DNA from: JALZKA01 sp963753385
GTDB lineage: Bacteria; Actinomycetota; Thermoleophilia; Solirubrobacterales; 70-9
NCBI GenBank assembly: GCA_963753385.1
Contig: CAVWCC010000008.1
Location: forward strand, 1 to 64,000
DNA length: 64,000 nucleotides
Direction of reading: 5' to 3'
The notes under the pieces are model-generated. The model was not told where the DNA came from and made no database searches. It saw only the letters and a list, made by a program, of their open reading frames with translations. Within the stretch, counting starts at the first letter, position 1; every line of letters starts with the position of its first letter. Below, piece by piece: positions 25,920 to 34,068 of this stretch. Made by a program: the position numbers and the translations under genes.

Positions 25920-27092
25920 TCAGTACGAGCGCGGTAGGCCCAGGGAGTGCTCGGCGACGTAGTTCAGGATCATTTCGCGCGAGACCGGCGCGGTCCTGGT
26001 CAGCCGCGCGCCCCAGTACATGTCGGTCAGGCCGTACTCGAGCGCGAAGCCGTTCCCGCCGTGGGTTTGGATCGCCTGGTCGACGCACCTGATCGCGGCC
26101 TCGGCCGCGGCATACTTGGCCATGTTCGCGGGCTCGCCCGCGGGTGCCCCGGCGTCGTACAGGGCCGCGGCCTTCTGGGTCATCAGCCGCGCCAGCTCGA
26201 GCTCGATCTTGGCCTGCGCCAGGGGGTGCGAGAGCCCCTGGTGGGCGCCGATCGGCGTGTCGTTCCAGACCTTGCGCTCGTTCGCGTAGGCGGAGGCAAG
26301 CTGGAGCGCGCGGCGGCCGACGCCGTTGGCGACCGCGGCGCCCATGATCCGCTCAGGGTTGAGACCGTCGAAGGCGGCCTTCAGCCCCGCCGTCTCGGAC
26401 TCGCCGACCACCCGGTCGGCTGGCACCTCGACGTCGTCGAAGAACAGCGTCCACTGCTTGTCCGAGGCCTTGACCGAGACCGGGATGAACTGCTTCTCGA
26501 GCCCGAGGGAGTCGGTGTCCACGAGCATGAGCAGCGGCAGCCCAAGTGAGCCGTCCTCCTCGCGCTTGCGGGCGATCACAAGGATCGCGTGCGCGTCCTC
26601 GACGCCCGAGATGAACGTTTTCGTGCCGCGCAGCCGGTAGACGTCGCCGTCGCGCGTGGCCGCGGTCGAGAGGTTGTGCGAGTTGGTGCCGGCGTCGGGC
26701 TCGGTGATCGCGAACGCGACCCGCGTGGTGCCGGCGGCGATGCCGGGCAGCCAATGCTCACGCTGGGCCTCGGTCCCGTGGCGGGTCAGGATCGAGCCGA
26801 CGATCGCGGGGGAGACCACGATCAGGAGCAGCGAGCAGCCCGCGGCCGAGATCTCCTCGCCCACCGCCTGCAACGCATGCATCCCGAGCCCGCCGCCGCC
26901 GTAGCGCTCGGGCAGGTTGACGCCCAGGTAGCCCTTCTCCGCCAGCGCATCCCAGAGCTCGCGCGGCGGCTCGCCGGCGGCGACGATCCGGCGGTGATAC
27001 TCGGGCCCGCCGAGGCTCTCGCAGATCCCGCGCACCGCGGCGCGGATCTGCTGCTCCTCATCGCTCGGAACGAGCCGAAGGGAGACGTCCAT
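25920..27092 (-). CDS. acyl-CoA dehydrogenase
   Basis: 390 residues from the ATG at 27092 (MDVSLRLVPSDEEQQ). The open frame upstream to 27146 would translate the hairpin repeat. Signatures: AFAITEPDAGTNSHNLSTAA, GTKTFISGVEDAHA, YANERKVWNDTPIGAHQGLS and IQTHGGNGFALEYGLTDMYW. Somewhat divergent from the other two copies here. Downstream of a third acyl-CoA dehydrogenase in the same direction. Confidence 0.9.
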   Translation of the reverse strand: MDVSLRLVPSDEEQQIRAAVRGICESLGGPEYHRRIVAAGEPPRELWDALAEKGYLGVNLPERYGGGGLGMHALQAVGEEISAAGCSLLLIVVSPAIVGSILTRHGTEAQREHWLPGIAAGTTRVAFAITEPDAGTNSHNLSTAATRDGDVYRLRGTKTFISGVEDAHAILVIARKREEDGSLGLPLLMLVDTDSLGLEKQFIPVSVKASDKQWTLFFDDVEVPADRVVGESETAGLKAAFDGLNPERIMGAAVANGVGRRALQLASAYANERKVWNDTPIGAHQGLSHPLAQAKIELELARLMTQKAAALYDAGAPAGEPANMAKYAAAEAAIRCVDQAIQTHGGNGFALEYGLTDMYWGARLTRTAPVSREMILNYVAEHSLGLPRSY

Positions 27093-27160
27093 CAGCTTGT
27101 AGCTGGTAGCTCGTAGCTGGTGTCGTGAGCCGGAGCTACCAGCCACCAGCTACCAGCTCG
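27093..27160. repeat. large inverted repeat built from AGCTGGTAGC-like units
   Basis: The left arm (27093-27121) holds three tandem AGCTnGTAGCT-type units. The right arm (27134-27160) holds their reverse complement (ACCAGCCACC, AGCTACCAGCTCG). The arms pair over about 20 of 25 positions with a roughly 12-nt loop. It fills the gap between two same-direction acyl-CoA dehydrogenase genes and could attenuate or process the transcript. Confidence 0.6.
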
Positions 27161-27164
27161 TTCC

Positions 27165-28364
27165 TCAGAGGCCATACGACCTCCCGATGACCTCGAGCAT
27201 GATCTCGTCGGTGCCCGCGCCGATCCGGTTCAGGCGCTGGTCGCGGAAGGCGCGCTCGATCTCGTACTCCTTCATGTAGCCGTAGCCGCCCAGGATCTGC
27301 ACGCACTCGTCGGCGACCTCGTGGCAGACCCGCGAGGCGTAGAGCTTCGCCATCGTGATCTCCCGGACCGGATACTCGCCGTTGGCGAAGCGCCAGGCGG
27401 TTGCGTGCGTCATCTGCTTGGCCGCGTCGATCTTGGTCGCCATCTCGGCGAACTTGTGGCGGATCACCTGGAAGCGCCCGATCGGGCGGCCGAACGCCTC
27501 GCGCTCCTTGGCGTACTCGAGCGTCTTCTCGAACATCCGCTCGCAGGACGCGTAGGCGCCCGCGGCGGACACCAGGCGCTCCCCCTGGAGCTCCCAGCTG
27601 ATGTGGTAGAAGCCCTTGCCGACCTCGCCGAGGACGGCGTCGGCCGGGACGCGCATGTCCTCGAACGCGAGCTCCGCCGTGTCGGAAGCGTGCATGCCCA
27701 TCTTCTCGAGCGTCCGCGAGACCGTGAACCCGGGGACCGTGTCGCCGCCCTCCTCCCGCAGGTCGACGACGAACAGCGTGATGCCCTCGTGGCGGGCGTC
27801 GGGGTCGGTCTTGGTCACCAGCACGCAGAAGTCGGCCCGCGCTCCGTTGGTGATGAAGATCTTGGATCCGTTGATCACGTACTCGTCGCCGTCGCGGATC
27901 GCGCTGGTACGGATGCCGGCGACGTCCGAGCCGGCGCCCGGCTCGGTGATCCCGAGGCAACCGATGCGCTCGCCCTTGATCCCGGGAACCAGATAGCGCT
28001 GCTTCTGCTCCTCGGTGCCGAGCAGGTGGACCGGGGGGAGGACCATGTCGGTCTGGACCGCGAAGCCCATGTTGGTCCCGCCCGAGCCCGAGTAGCTCAT
28101 GCACTCGGCCCGGATCAGCGAATAGAAGTAGTCGCCGCCCTGGCCGCCGTACTCCTCGGGGAAGCAGAGGCCAAGGTAGCCGAGCCCGCCCGCCCGCCGC
28201 ATCGCGGAGTCGGGCCACAGCGTCTCCTCCCACTCGTTGCGGTGCGGCCACAGCTCCTTTCGCACCCAGGCCTGCATCGAGTCGCGGAGGTCGAGGTGCT
28301 CCTGGCTGAAGATGAAGTGCTTGCGCGCGGCCTCGTGCTCAGGCTTGATGACGCTCGTGGTCAA
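27165..28364 (-). CDS. acyl-CoA dehydrogenase
   Basis: 399 residues. LGITEPGAGSDVAGIRTSA, GSKIFITNGARADF, KEREAFGRPIGRFQVIRHKF and VQILGGYGYMKEYEIERAFR, including the EYEIERA region of the catalytic base. It is closely related in motif set to the one at 20636. Divergent from the enoyl-CoA hydratase at 28410, sharing a 45-bp promoter region with an inverted repeat. A catabolic acyl-CoA step next to hydratase, carboxyltransferase and BKACE. Confidence 0.92.
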   Translation of the reverse strand: MTTSVIKPEHEAARKHFIFSQEHLDLRDSMQAWVRKELWPHRNEWEETLWPDSAMRRAGGLGYLGLCFPEEYGGQGGDYFYSLIRAECMSYSGSGGTNMGFAVQTDMVLPPVHLLGTEEQKQRYLVPGIKGERIGCLGITEPGAGSDVAGIRTSAIRDGDEYVINGSKIFITNGARADFCVLVTKTDPDARHEGITLFVVDLREEGGDTVPGFTVSRTLEKMGMHASDTAELAFEDMRVPADAVLGEVGKGFYHISWELQGERLVSAAGAYASCERMFEKTLEYAKEREAFGRPIGRFQVIRHKFAEMATKIDAAKQMTHATAWRFANGEYPVREITMAKLYASRVCHEVADECVQILGGYGYMKEYEIERAFRDQRLNRIGAGTDEIMLEVIGRSYGL

Positions 28365-28379
28365 GGCTGTCCTTTCGGA

Positions 28380-28407
28380 GTGGAAAGTGTAGAGTAATAC
28401 TTTCTAC
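28380..28407. promoter_or_regulatory. operator-like inverted repeat between divergent fatty-acid genes
   Basis: GTGGAAAGT (28380-28388) and ACTTTCTAC (28399-28407) are inverted with one mismatch around 10 nt. The repeat ends two bases before the ATG at 28410, and the AT-rich centre holds likely -10 sequences for both directions. No ribosome binding site precedes that ATG, so the plus-strand mRNA may be leaderless. A TetR/FadR-type repressor is a reasonable binder. Confidence 0.6.
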
Positions 28408-28409
28408 TT

Positions 28410-29195
28410 ATGACCGAGTTCTCGAAGCTCCGCTACTCGACCGCCGACGGCGTCGCGACCATCGCCCTCGACGACCCCGAGACCCGCAACGCGCTGTCGG
28501 ACGAGCTGCTCGGAGAGCTGCTCGCCGCGCTCCGGGAGGCCAAGAAGGACGACGAGGTCCGGGTGGTAGTCCTCGGCTCGACCCATGAGAAGGTGTTCTC
28601 CGCGGGCGCCAACCTCGGCGGGTTCGCGGCCGACGCACCGACCGCCCACAAGTGGTTTGGCACCGCGCTCTTCCCGCAGGTCTTCCGGGAGCTGGGTGAG
28701 CTCGGCAAGCCCTCGATCGTCGCGGCGAGCGGCCACGTCCTCGCGGGCTCGCTGGGGATCGCACTCGCCTGCGACCTGATCATCGCCAAGGACACCGCGG
28801 GGTTCGGGACACCCGAGATCAACGTCGGCCTGTTCCCGTTCATGATCATGGCGCTGATCTACCGCAACGTCCCGCGGAAGAAGACCGCCGAGATGCTGCT
28901 CCTCGGCGAGCGGCTGACGGCGGAAGAGGCGCGTGAGGCCGGGATCGTCAACAGGGTCGTTCCCGCGGAGGAGTTCGACGAGGCGGTCTCCGAGTGGGCC
29001 CAGAAGCTCGCCTCGAAGTCGCCGTTGGTGATGAAGCTCGGCAAGGACGCGATGTGGCGGCAGATGGACATGCCGCTGATGGACGCGCTCGACTACCTGC
29101 GTTCCCAGCTCACCATCGAGCTCTCGACCGAGGACGCGATCGAGGGCGTGACCGCGTTCTTCGAGAAGCGCGACCCGGAATGGAAAGGACGCTGA
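28410..29195 (+). CDS. enoyl-CoA hydratase/isomerase family protein
   Basis: 261 residues. Crotonase signatures: TIALDDPETRNALSDELLGE, VFSAGANLGGFAADAP, SIVAASGHVLAGSLGIALAC and GTPEINVGLFPFMI; C-terminus FFEKRDPEWKGR. The proline-rich GLFPFM segment is seen in crotonases acting with acyl-CoA carboxylase genes. It is followed one base later by the carboxyltransferase gene, so they form one transcript. Confidence 0.9.
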   Translation: MTEFSKLRYSTADGVATIALDDPETRNALSDELLGELLAALREAKKDDEVRVVVLGSTHEKVFSAGANLGGFAADAPTAHKWFGTALFPQVFRELGELGKPSIVAASGHVLAGSLGIALACDLIIAKDTAGFGTPEINVGLFPFMIMALIYRNVPRKKTAEMLLLGERLTAEEAREAGIVNRVVPAEEFDEAVSEWAQKLASKSPLVMKLGKDAMWRQMDMPLMDALDYLRSQLTIELSTEDAIEGVTAFFEKRDPEWKGR

Positions 29196-29196
29196 C

Positions 29197-30762
29197 TTGA
29201 CGGACGGGACGAACGGGATGCAGAAGCTCGCCGACGACCTCCACGCACGTCGAAAGAAGGCGAAGCTCGGCGGCGGCGAGGAGAGGATCGCGAAGCAGCA
29301 TGCCTCAGGCAAGCTGACCGCCCGCGAGCGGATCGACCTGCTCGTCGACCCCGGCACGTTCGTCGAGATGGGCATCCACGGCCGGCCGCACTTCTCAGTA
29401 CGTGGGATGGAGGGCAAGGAGGCGCCCGCGGACGGCGTCGTCACCGGCTGGGGCGACGTGGACGGCCGCCGCGTGGCGATCGCCGCCTACGACTTCACCG
29501 TGATGGCCGGCTCGATGGGGCGGACCGGTGAGGTGAAGATGGCCCGCCTGCGCGAGCTGGCGCTGCGGCAGCGGATGCCGCTGGTTTGGCTGCTCGACTC
29601 GGCGGGCGCGCGGATCCAAGAGGCCGCGGGCTCGCTATTCGCCGGCTCCGGGCACCTCTTCCGCGAGGAGGTTCAGATGTCGGGCGTCGTGCCGCTCGTG
29701 GCGGCGATGCTGGGCCCGTGCGCGGCTGGCACCGCGTACATCCCGGGGCTTTCGGACTTCGTGCCGATGGTCGTCGGCCAGGGGGCGATGGCGCTCGCCG
29801 GGCCGCACCTGACAAAGGCGGTCACCGGCGAGGACATCTCGATGGAGGACCTCGGCGGGGCGAAGGTGCACTGCCGCAAGTCCGGCGTCGGCGACCTCGA
29901 GGTGAAGGACGACCCGGAGTGCATCGCGGCGGTCAAGACGTACCTCTCGTTCTTCCCCTCGAACTGCGAGCAGAAGCCGCCGGTGAGAGAGACGGACGAT
30001 CCCGACGACCGCATGTCGGAGAAGCTGCTCGAGATCGTCCCCGAGTCGAACCGGCACCCCTACGACATGTACGACGTGATCCGGGAGATCGTCGACGACG
30101 GCGAGTACTTCGACATCAAGCCGAAGTTCGCGAAGACGATCATCACCTGCCTGGCCCGGTTCGGCGGCCAGCCGGTCGGGATCGTCGCCAACCAGCCGAA
30201 GCAGCTTGGCGGGATCCTCGAGAACGACTCCGCCGACAAGGCGGCACGGTTCGTGAACCTCTGCGACGCGTTCTCGATCCCACTCCTGTTTCTCCAGGAC
30301 GTCCCCGGCTTCATGGTCGGCTCGAAGGTCGAGCACGCGGGGATCATCCGGCACGGCGCGAAGATGTTGTACGCGGTCTCGCGTGCGACGGTGCCGAAGG
30401 TGACGGTGATCATCCGCAAGGCCTACGGTGCCGGCTACTACGTCATGAACGGCTCGGGGTACGAGCCCGACCAGATCTACGCCTGGCCGTCGGCCGAGAT
30501 CTCGGTGATGGGCGCCGAGGGGGCCGTCAACATCATCGGCCGCTCCGCGATCGAGGCCTCCGACGACCCGGAGGCGACGCGCGAGGCGATGCTGGAGGCG
30601 ATCCGCAATGAGATCGACGTCTACATCGCCGCGGGCAACGCGATGATCGACGACGTCATCGACCCGCGCGAGACACGCCCGCGGATCATCGCGGCGCTGC
30701 GGATGGCAAAGGACAAGCGGGTCGAGCGGCCCTGGAAGAAGCACGGGGTGATGCCCGTATGA
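29197..30762 (+). CDS. acyl-CoA carboxylase carboxyltransferase (beta) subunit
   Basis: 521 residues from TTG at 29197. Both halves of the carboxyltransferase fold are present: SGKLTARERIDLLVDPGTFV, LLDSAGARIQEAAGS, GPCAAGTAYIPGLSDFVPMV and, in the C-terminal half, FLQDVPGFMVGSKVEHAGII and IIRKAYGAGYYVMNGSGYEP. It belongs to the propionyl/acetyl/methylcrotonyl-CoA carboxylase family; a conserved substrate-selecting residue cannot be assigned by eye. It needs a biotinylated partner, and no biotin carboxylase gene is in the window. Confidence 0.92.
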   Translation: MTDGTNGMQKLADDLHARRKKAKLGGGEERIAKQHASGKLTARERIDLLVDPGTFVEMGIHGRPHFSVRGMEGKEAPADGVVTGWGDVDGRRVAIAAYDFTVMAGSMGRTGEVKMARLRELALRQRMPLVWLLDSAGARIQEAAGSLFAGSGHLFREEVQMSGVVPLVAAMLGPCAAGTAYIPGLSDFVPMVVGQGAMALAGPHLTKAVTGEDISMEDLGGAKVHCRKSGVGDLEVKDDPECIAAVKTYLSFFPSNCEQKPPVRETDDPDDRMSEKLLEIVPESNRHPYDMYDVIREIVDDGEYFDIKPKFAKTIITCLARFGGQPVGIVANQPKQLGGILENDSADKAARFVNLCDAFSIPLLFLQDVPGFMVGSKVEHAGIIRHGAKMLYAVSRATVPKVTVIIRKAYGAGYYVMNGSGYEPDQIYAWPSAEISVMGAEGAVNIIGRSAIEASDDPEATREAMLEAIRNEIDVYIAAGNAMIDDVIDPRETRPRIIAALRMAKDKRVERPWKKHGVMPV

Positions 30763-30765
30763 CGG

Positions 30766-30811
30766 TGAGCGACGTAAGTCGCGAAAGCAGGTTTGCCCCC
30801 CTGGTAAGGGC
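30766..30811 (+). ncRNA. candidate structured leader element, copy 2 (GNRA-loop hairpin)
   Basis: Second copy of the element at 17759. The first stem is identical (GCGAC/GTCGC) and its tetraloop changes from GCAA to GTAA, both of the GNRA type. GCCC...GGGC forms a second stem, then a TTG start follows 7 nt later at 30818. It begins 3 nt after the carboxyltransferase stop, so it lies in a likely operon gap. Confidence 0.5.
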
Positions 30812-30817
30812 GTTGTT

Positions 30818-31723
30818 TTGAGCTCCTTCGACGACCCGGTGGTCATCAGCTGCTCGATCAGTGGCGCGATCGCCAATCGCGAGCAGTGCCCGGCGATCCC
30901 GTATGCGCCCGAGGAGTACGCGGCCGAGGCGCGCCGCGCGGTCGACGAGGGCGCCTCGCAGATCCATATCCACGCTCGGACGCCGGAGGGCGTGCCGAGC
31001 TACGAGATCGAGGACTTCCGGGCGATCACGCGGGCGATCCTCAACGAGGTCGGCGACGTGATCGTGAACTACTCGACCGGCGCGATCGGCGTCCCGATCG
31101 AGAAGCGCCTGGAGTACCTGCGCGAGCTGACGCCGGACGTCGCCGCACTGAACATGTCGTCGATGAACTACGCGAAGTACTCGAAGCGGCGCAAGGAGTT
31201 CGTCTTCAAGGCCGTCTTCGAGAACTCGTTCGACACCATCATCGAGTTCCTGACCGCGATGCGGGAACTGGAGATCAAGCCCGAGCACGAGTGCTTCGAC
31301 GCGGGGCACATCGCGAACCTCGATCCGCTGATCGATATGGGTCTTCTGACTGAGCCAATCAACGTCTCGCTGGTCATCGGGGTGAACGGGGGCATCAGGA
31401 CGAACGCGCGGAACGTCGGGTTCATGGCCGACCAGATCCCGGGCGGAGGCGAGGGACCCAACAATTGGCAGGTCATTGGTATCTCGCGCGACCAGTGGCG
31501 CCTCGTCGGCGCCGCGCTGGCGCTGGGCGGCAACGTCCGGGCGGGACTCGAGGACAACTTCTATCTCCCGAACGGTGAGATGGCGAAGTCGAACGGCGAG
31601 CTGATCGCGAAGGCGCGCCAGATGGCCGAGGACATCGGCCGGCGGGCGGCGACTATCCCCGAGGCCAGGGAGATGCTGGGGCTCGCGCCGAAGTCACAGG
31701 CCCTGAAGGCGGTGACCGCCTGA
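30818..31723 (+). CDS. BKACE family beta-keto acid cleavage enzyme (DUF849)
   Basis: 301 residues from TTG. Zn-dependent condensation of a beta-keto acid with acetyl-CoA, as in 3-keto-5-aminohexanoate cleavage enzyme. Landmarks: ISCSISGAIANREQCPAIPY, zinc-binding QIHIHARTPEG (His50, His52), ALNMSSMNYAKYSKR, ECFDAGHIANLD and VRAGLEDNFYLPNGEMAKSN. BKACE substrates are diverse; the neighbours (CoA transferase, carboxyltransferase, hydratase) point to breakdown of a carboxylated or branched acyl unit. Its stop overlaps the next start. Confidence 0.9.
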   Translation: MSSFDDPVVISCSISGAIANREQCPAIPYAPEEYAAEARRAVDEGASQIHIHARTPEGVPSYEIEDFRAITRAILNEVGDVIVNYSTGAIGVPIEKRLEYLRELTPDVAALNMSSMNYAKYSKRRKEFVFKAVFENSFDTIIEFLTAMRELEIKPEHECFDAGHIANLDPLIDMGLLTEPINVSLVIGVNGGIRTNARNVGFMADQIPGGGEGPNNWQVIGISRDQWRLVGAALALGGNVRAGLEDNFYLPNGEMAKSNGELIAKARQMAEDIGRRAATIPEAREMLGLAPKSQALKAVTA

Positions 31724-32955
31724 TGCTCGCCCCGGGCTCCCTCGAGGGCATCAAGGTCCTGGACCTGAGCCGGCTCCTGCCCGGCGGCTTCTGCACGCTC
31801 TTGATGGCGGATGCGGGCGCCGACGTGATCAAGGTCGAGGACACCGGCATGGGCGATTACGTCCGCTGGGCGCCGCCCTACCACGGCGCCGACGAGCAGC
31901 AGGGGCTCGGAACGCGCTCGGCGCTCTACCTGGCGCTGAACCGGGGCAAGCGCTCGATCCGGCTCGACCTCAAGTCCGATGGCGGGCGCGACGCGCTGCT
32001 CCGGCTCGCGGAGGGCGCCGACGTGGTGGTCGAGAGCTTCCGGCCGGGAGTCCTCGACCGGCTCGGTTGCGGCTACGGGGCGCTCCGCGAGCGAAACCCG
32101 AGGATCGTCTACTGCGCGATCACCGGCTACGGGCAGTCCGGCTCGCACACCGCCCGCGCCGGCCACGACATGAACTACCTGGGCTTGACCGGCCTGCTGG
32201 GCCTGACCGGTGAGCCGGGGGGCCGGCCGATCCAGGCCGCCGGGCAGATCGCCGACCTCGGCGGCGGCGCCCTGATGGCGGCGTTCGGAATCCTCTCCGC
32301 CCTCTGGGAGCGCGAGCGCTCGGGGGAGGGGCAGTTCGTCGATGTCTCGATGACCGACGGCGCGCTCTCGTGGCTCGCGATGGTCGCGGGGGCATACCTG
32401 TGCGACGGTGAGGTCCCGCAGCGCGGCGAGGGCCAGCTCACCGGCGCGTTCGTCTGCTACTACCCGTACGAGGCGGCCGACGGCTGGGTCACGTGCGGCG
32501 CGCTCGAGCCGAAGTTCTGGGCCGCCTTCTGCAACGGCGTCGAGCGCCCGGACCTGGTCGGAGCGCAGTTCGAGCGTCCCGGCTCGGACGCCTGGAAGCA
32601 GATCGCGGACGTCTTCCGCTCGAAGACACGCGACGAGTGGCGCGCGTTCAACGACGAGCACGACGCGATGATCGAGCCGGTCCTCGACCTGGACGAAGCG
32701 CTCTCATCCGAGCTGGTCCGGGATCGCGAGATGGTGGTCGAGCTCGACCAGCCCGAGATCGGGCCGGTGCGCCTCTTGGGGATGCCGGTCAAGTTCTCGC
32801 GGACCCCGGGCGACGCGACCCGCCCGGCGCCGGCGCTCGGCGAGCACACGAGCGAGGTCCTGAAGGAGGCCGGGATCGAGGACGTCGACGCGCTTCTCGA
32901 CTCCGGTGCGGCCGCCGGGCCTACGAAGGACGCGACGGGGTCGTTCATGTCATGA
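31723..32955 (+). CDS. CaiB/BaiF family (class III) CoA transferase
   Basis: 410 residues. LEGIKVLDLSRLLPGGFCTL, ADAGADVIKVEDTGMGDYVR, LNRGKRSIRLDLKSDGGRDA and the region with the catalytic aspartate, ARAGHDMNYLGLTGLLGLTG (Asp at about residue 149). Also fits alpha-methylacyl-CoA racemase, which shares the fold. Translationally coupled to the BKACE gene (overlap at 31723) and to the MerR gene (ATGA at 32952). Probably activates the acid used by this pathway. Confidence 0.9.
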   Translation: MLAPGSLEGIKVLDLSRLLPGGFCTLLMADAGADVIKVEDTGMGDYVRWAPPYHGADEQQGLGTRSALYLALNRGKRSIRLDLKSDGGRDALLRLAEGADVVVESFRPGVLDRLGCGYGALRERNPRIVYCAITGYGQSGSHTARAGHDMNYLGLTGLLGLTGEPGGRPIQAAGQIADLGGGALMAAFGILSALWERERSGEGQFVDVSMTDGALSWLAMVAGAYLCDGEVPQRGEGQLTGAFVCYYPYEAADGWVTCGALEPKFWAAFCNGVERPDLVGAQFERPGSDAWKQIADVFRSKTRDEWRAFNDEHDAMIEPVLDLDEALSSELVRDREMVVELDQPEIGPVRLLGMPVKFSRTPGDATRPAPALGEHTSEVLKEAGIEDVDALLDSGAAAGPTKDATGSFMS

Positions 32956-33626
32956 CGCGGCCGGTCGCAAACCCCGTCGGCCCCGGACGCGAAGCGGAGG
33001 AGCCGACGGGCAGTGGTCTGCTGAAGATCTCGGAGCTTGCCGAGCGGGCCGAGGTGCCGGTCGCCACCGTCCGCCATTACCTGCGCGAGGGCCTTTTGCC
33101 CGAGCCGGTGAAGACCTCGAGGAACATGGCGTACTACCCACCCGAGTTCGTGGACCGGATACGGCTGATCAAGCAGCTCCAGGAGGAGCGGTTCATGCCG
33201 CTGCGGGTGATCCGCGATGTCCTGGACTCCGCCGGGCGCACGCCCGAGGCGGAGATCCTCGAGCGCTACGACATCCCCGAGCGCGCGCTTCGCCGCCTCA
33301 CCGAGGTCGGCGTCCTGAGCCCGGACGAGAACGGCTACTCGCAGGCCGAGGTTCGCGTGATCGACGCGATCGCGCGGTTTCGTGCGGCGGGCTGGAACGA
33401 GAAGACCGGGTTCGGCGCCCGCGACGTCGCCCGGCTCATGAACGGGCTCGCACCGGTGATCACCGACGAGCTCGAGCTGCTGCTCGAGCGGTTCGCCGCG
33501 CTCGATCCGGAGCGGGCGGCGGCGCTCCTGGACGGTGGCGCGAGCCCGTTCCCGGACCTGATCGGGGCATTGCACGCCAAGGCGCTCACCGACGAGCTCG
33601 AGCGTCAGCGGGCCAAGCGGGACTGA
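32952..33626 (+). CDS. MerR family transcriptional regulator
   Basis: 224 residues from the ATG at 32952 (ATGA overlap with the CoA transferase). N-terminal winged helix: LLKISELAERAEVPVATVRH, YLREGLLPEPVKTSRNMAYY. A second, degenerate HTH-like segment follows (LRRLTEVGVLSPDENGYSQA). There is no cysteine-based metal site, so it is probably a ligand-responsive MerR of the fatty-acid type. Last gene of the BKACE operon and the likely local regulator. Confidence 0.85.
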   Translation: MTRPVANPVGPGREAEEPTGSGLLKISELAERAEVPVATVRHYLREGLLPEPVKTSRNMAYYPPEFVDRIRLIKQLQEERFMPLRVIRDVLDSAGRTPEAEILERYDIPERALRRLTEVGVLSPDENGYSQAEVRVIDAIARFRAAGWNEKTGFGARDVARLMNGLAPVITDELELLLERFAALDPERAAALLDGGASPFPDLIGALHAKALTDELERQRAKRD

Positions 33627-33651
33627 CCACAGCCCGGCGTACCATCCCACC

Positions 33652-34068
33652 GTGGCGAACGGGTGGGGAGACTCCGAACGCACCGGCCGCTTCGCCGGGC
33701 TGCTCGCGCTCGGGGGAGGCGCGACCGCGGCGCTCGCGCTCGTTCTCGCCGGCGCGACCGGCGAGCCTTACCTTGAGGCCGATGGCGTCAACGGCTGGAT
33801 CGTCGTGTTCGCCGCGGGCCTCCTGGCCGCGCTGATTGCCTTCCCGTTCGGGGTCGAGCTGCGCCTTCGGGAGCGCTACCCGGACCGCGACCGCCGATGG
33901 GAGGTGTCCCTGCTCGTCTGGGGCGGGCTCGCGGCGATCGTCATGCTCATCGCGATCCTCGCGGGTTTCGATACCGGCACCCTGGCGGGCGCGGCGGGCC
34001 TGATCGCGGCGATCGAGGCGGGCCTGGTGATCGCCACGATCGGCGTCTGGCTTCTGGCCGGCGGTTAG
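33652..34068 (+). CDS. four-helix membrane protein, unknown
   Basis: 138 residues from GTG. Four predicted hydrophobic segments, about residues 13-33, 47-66, 85-104 and 112-136, joined by a charged loop (ELRLRERYPDRDRRWE). No recognised domain. Its stop overlaps the convergent TetR stop by 4 nt (TTAG). Confidence 0.7.
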   Translation: MANGWGDSERTGRFAGLLALGGGATAALALVLAGATGEPYLEADGVNGWIVVFAAGLLAALIAFPFGVELRLRERYPDRDRRWEVSLLVWGGLAAIVMLIAILAGFDTGTLAGAAGLIAAIEAGLVIATIGVWLLAGG

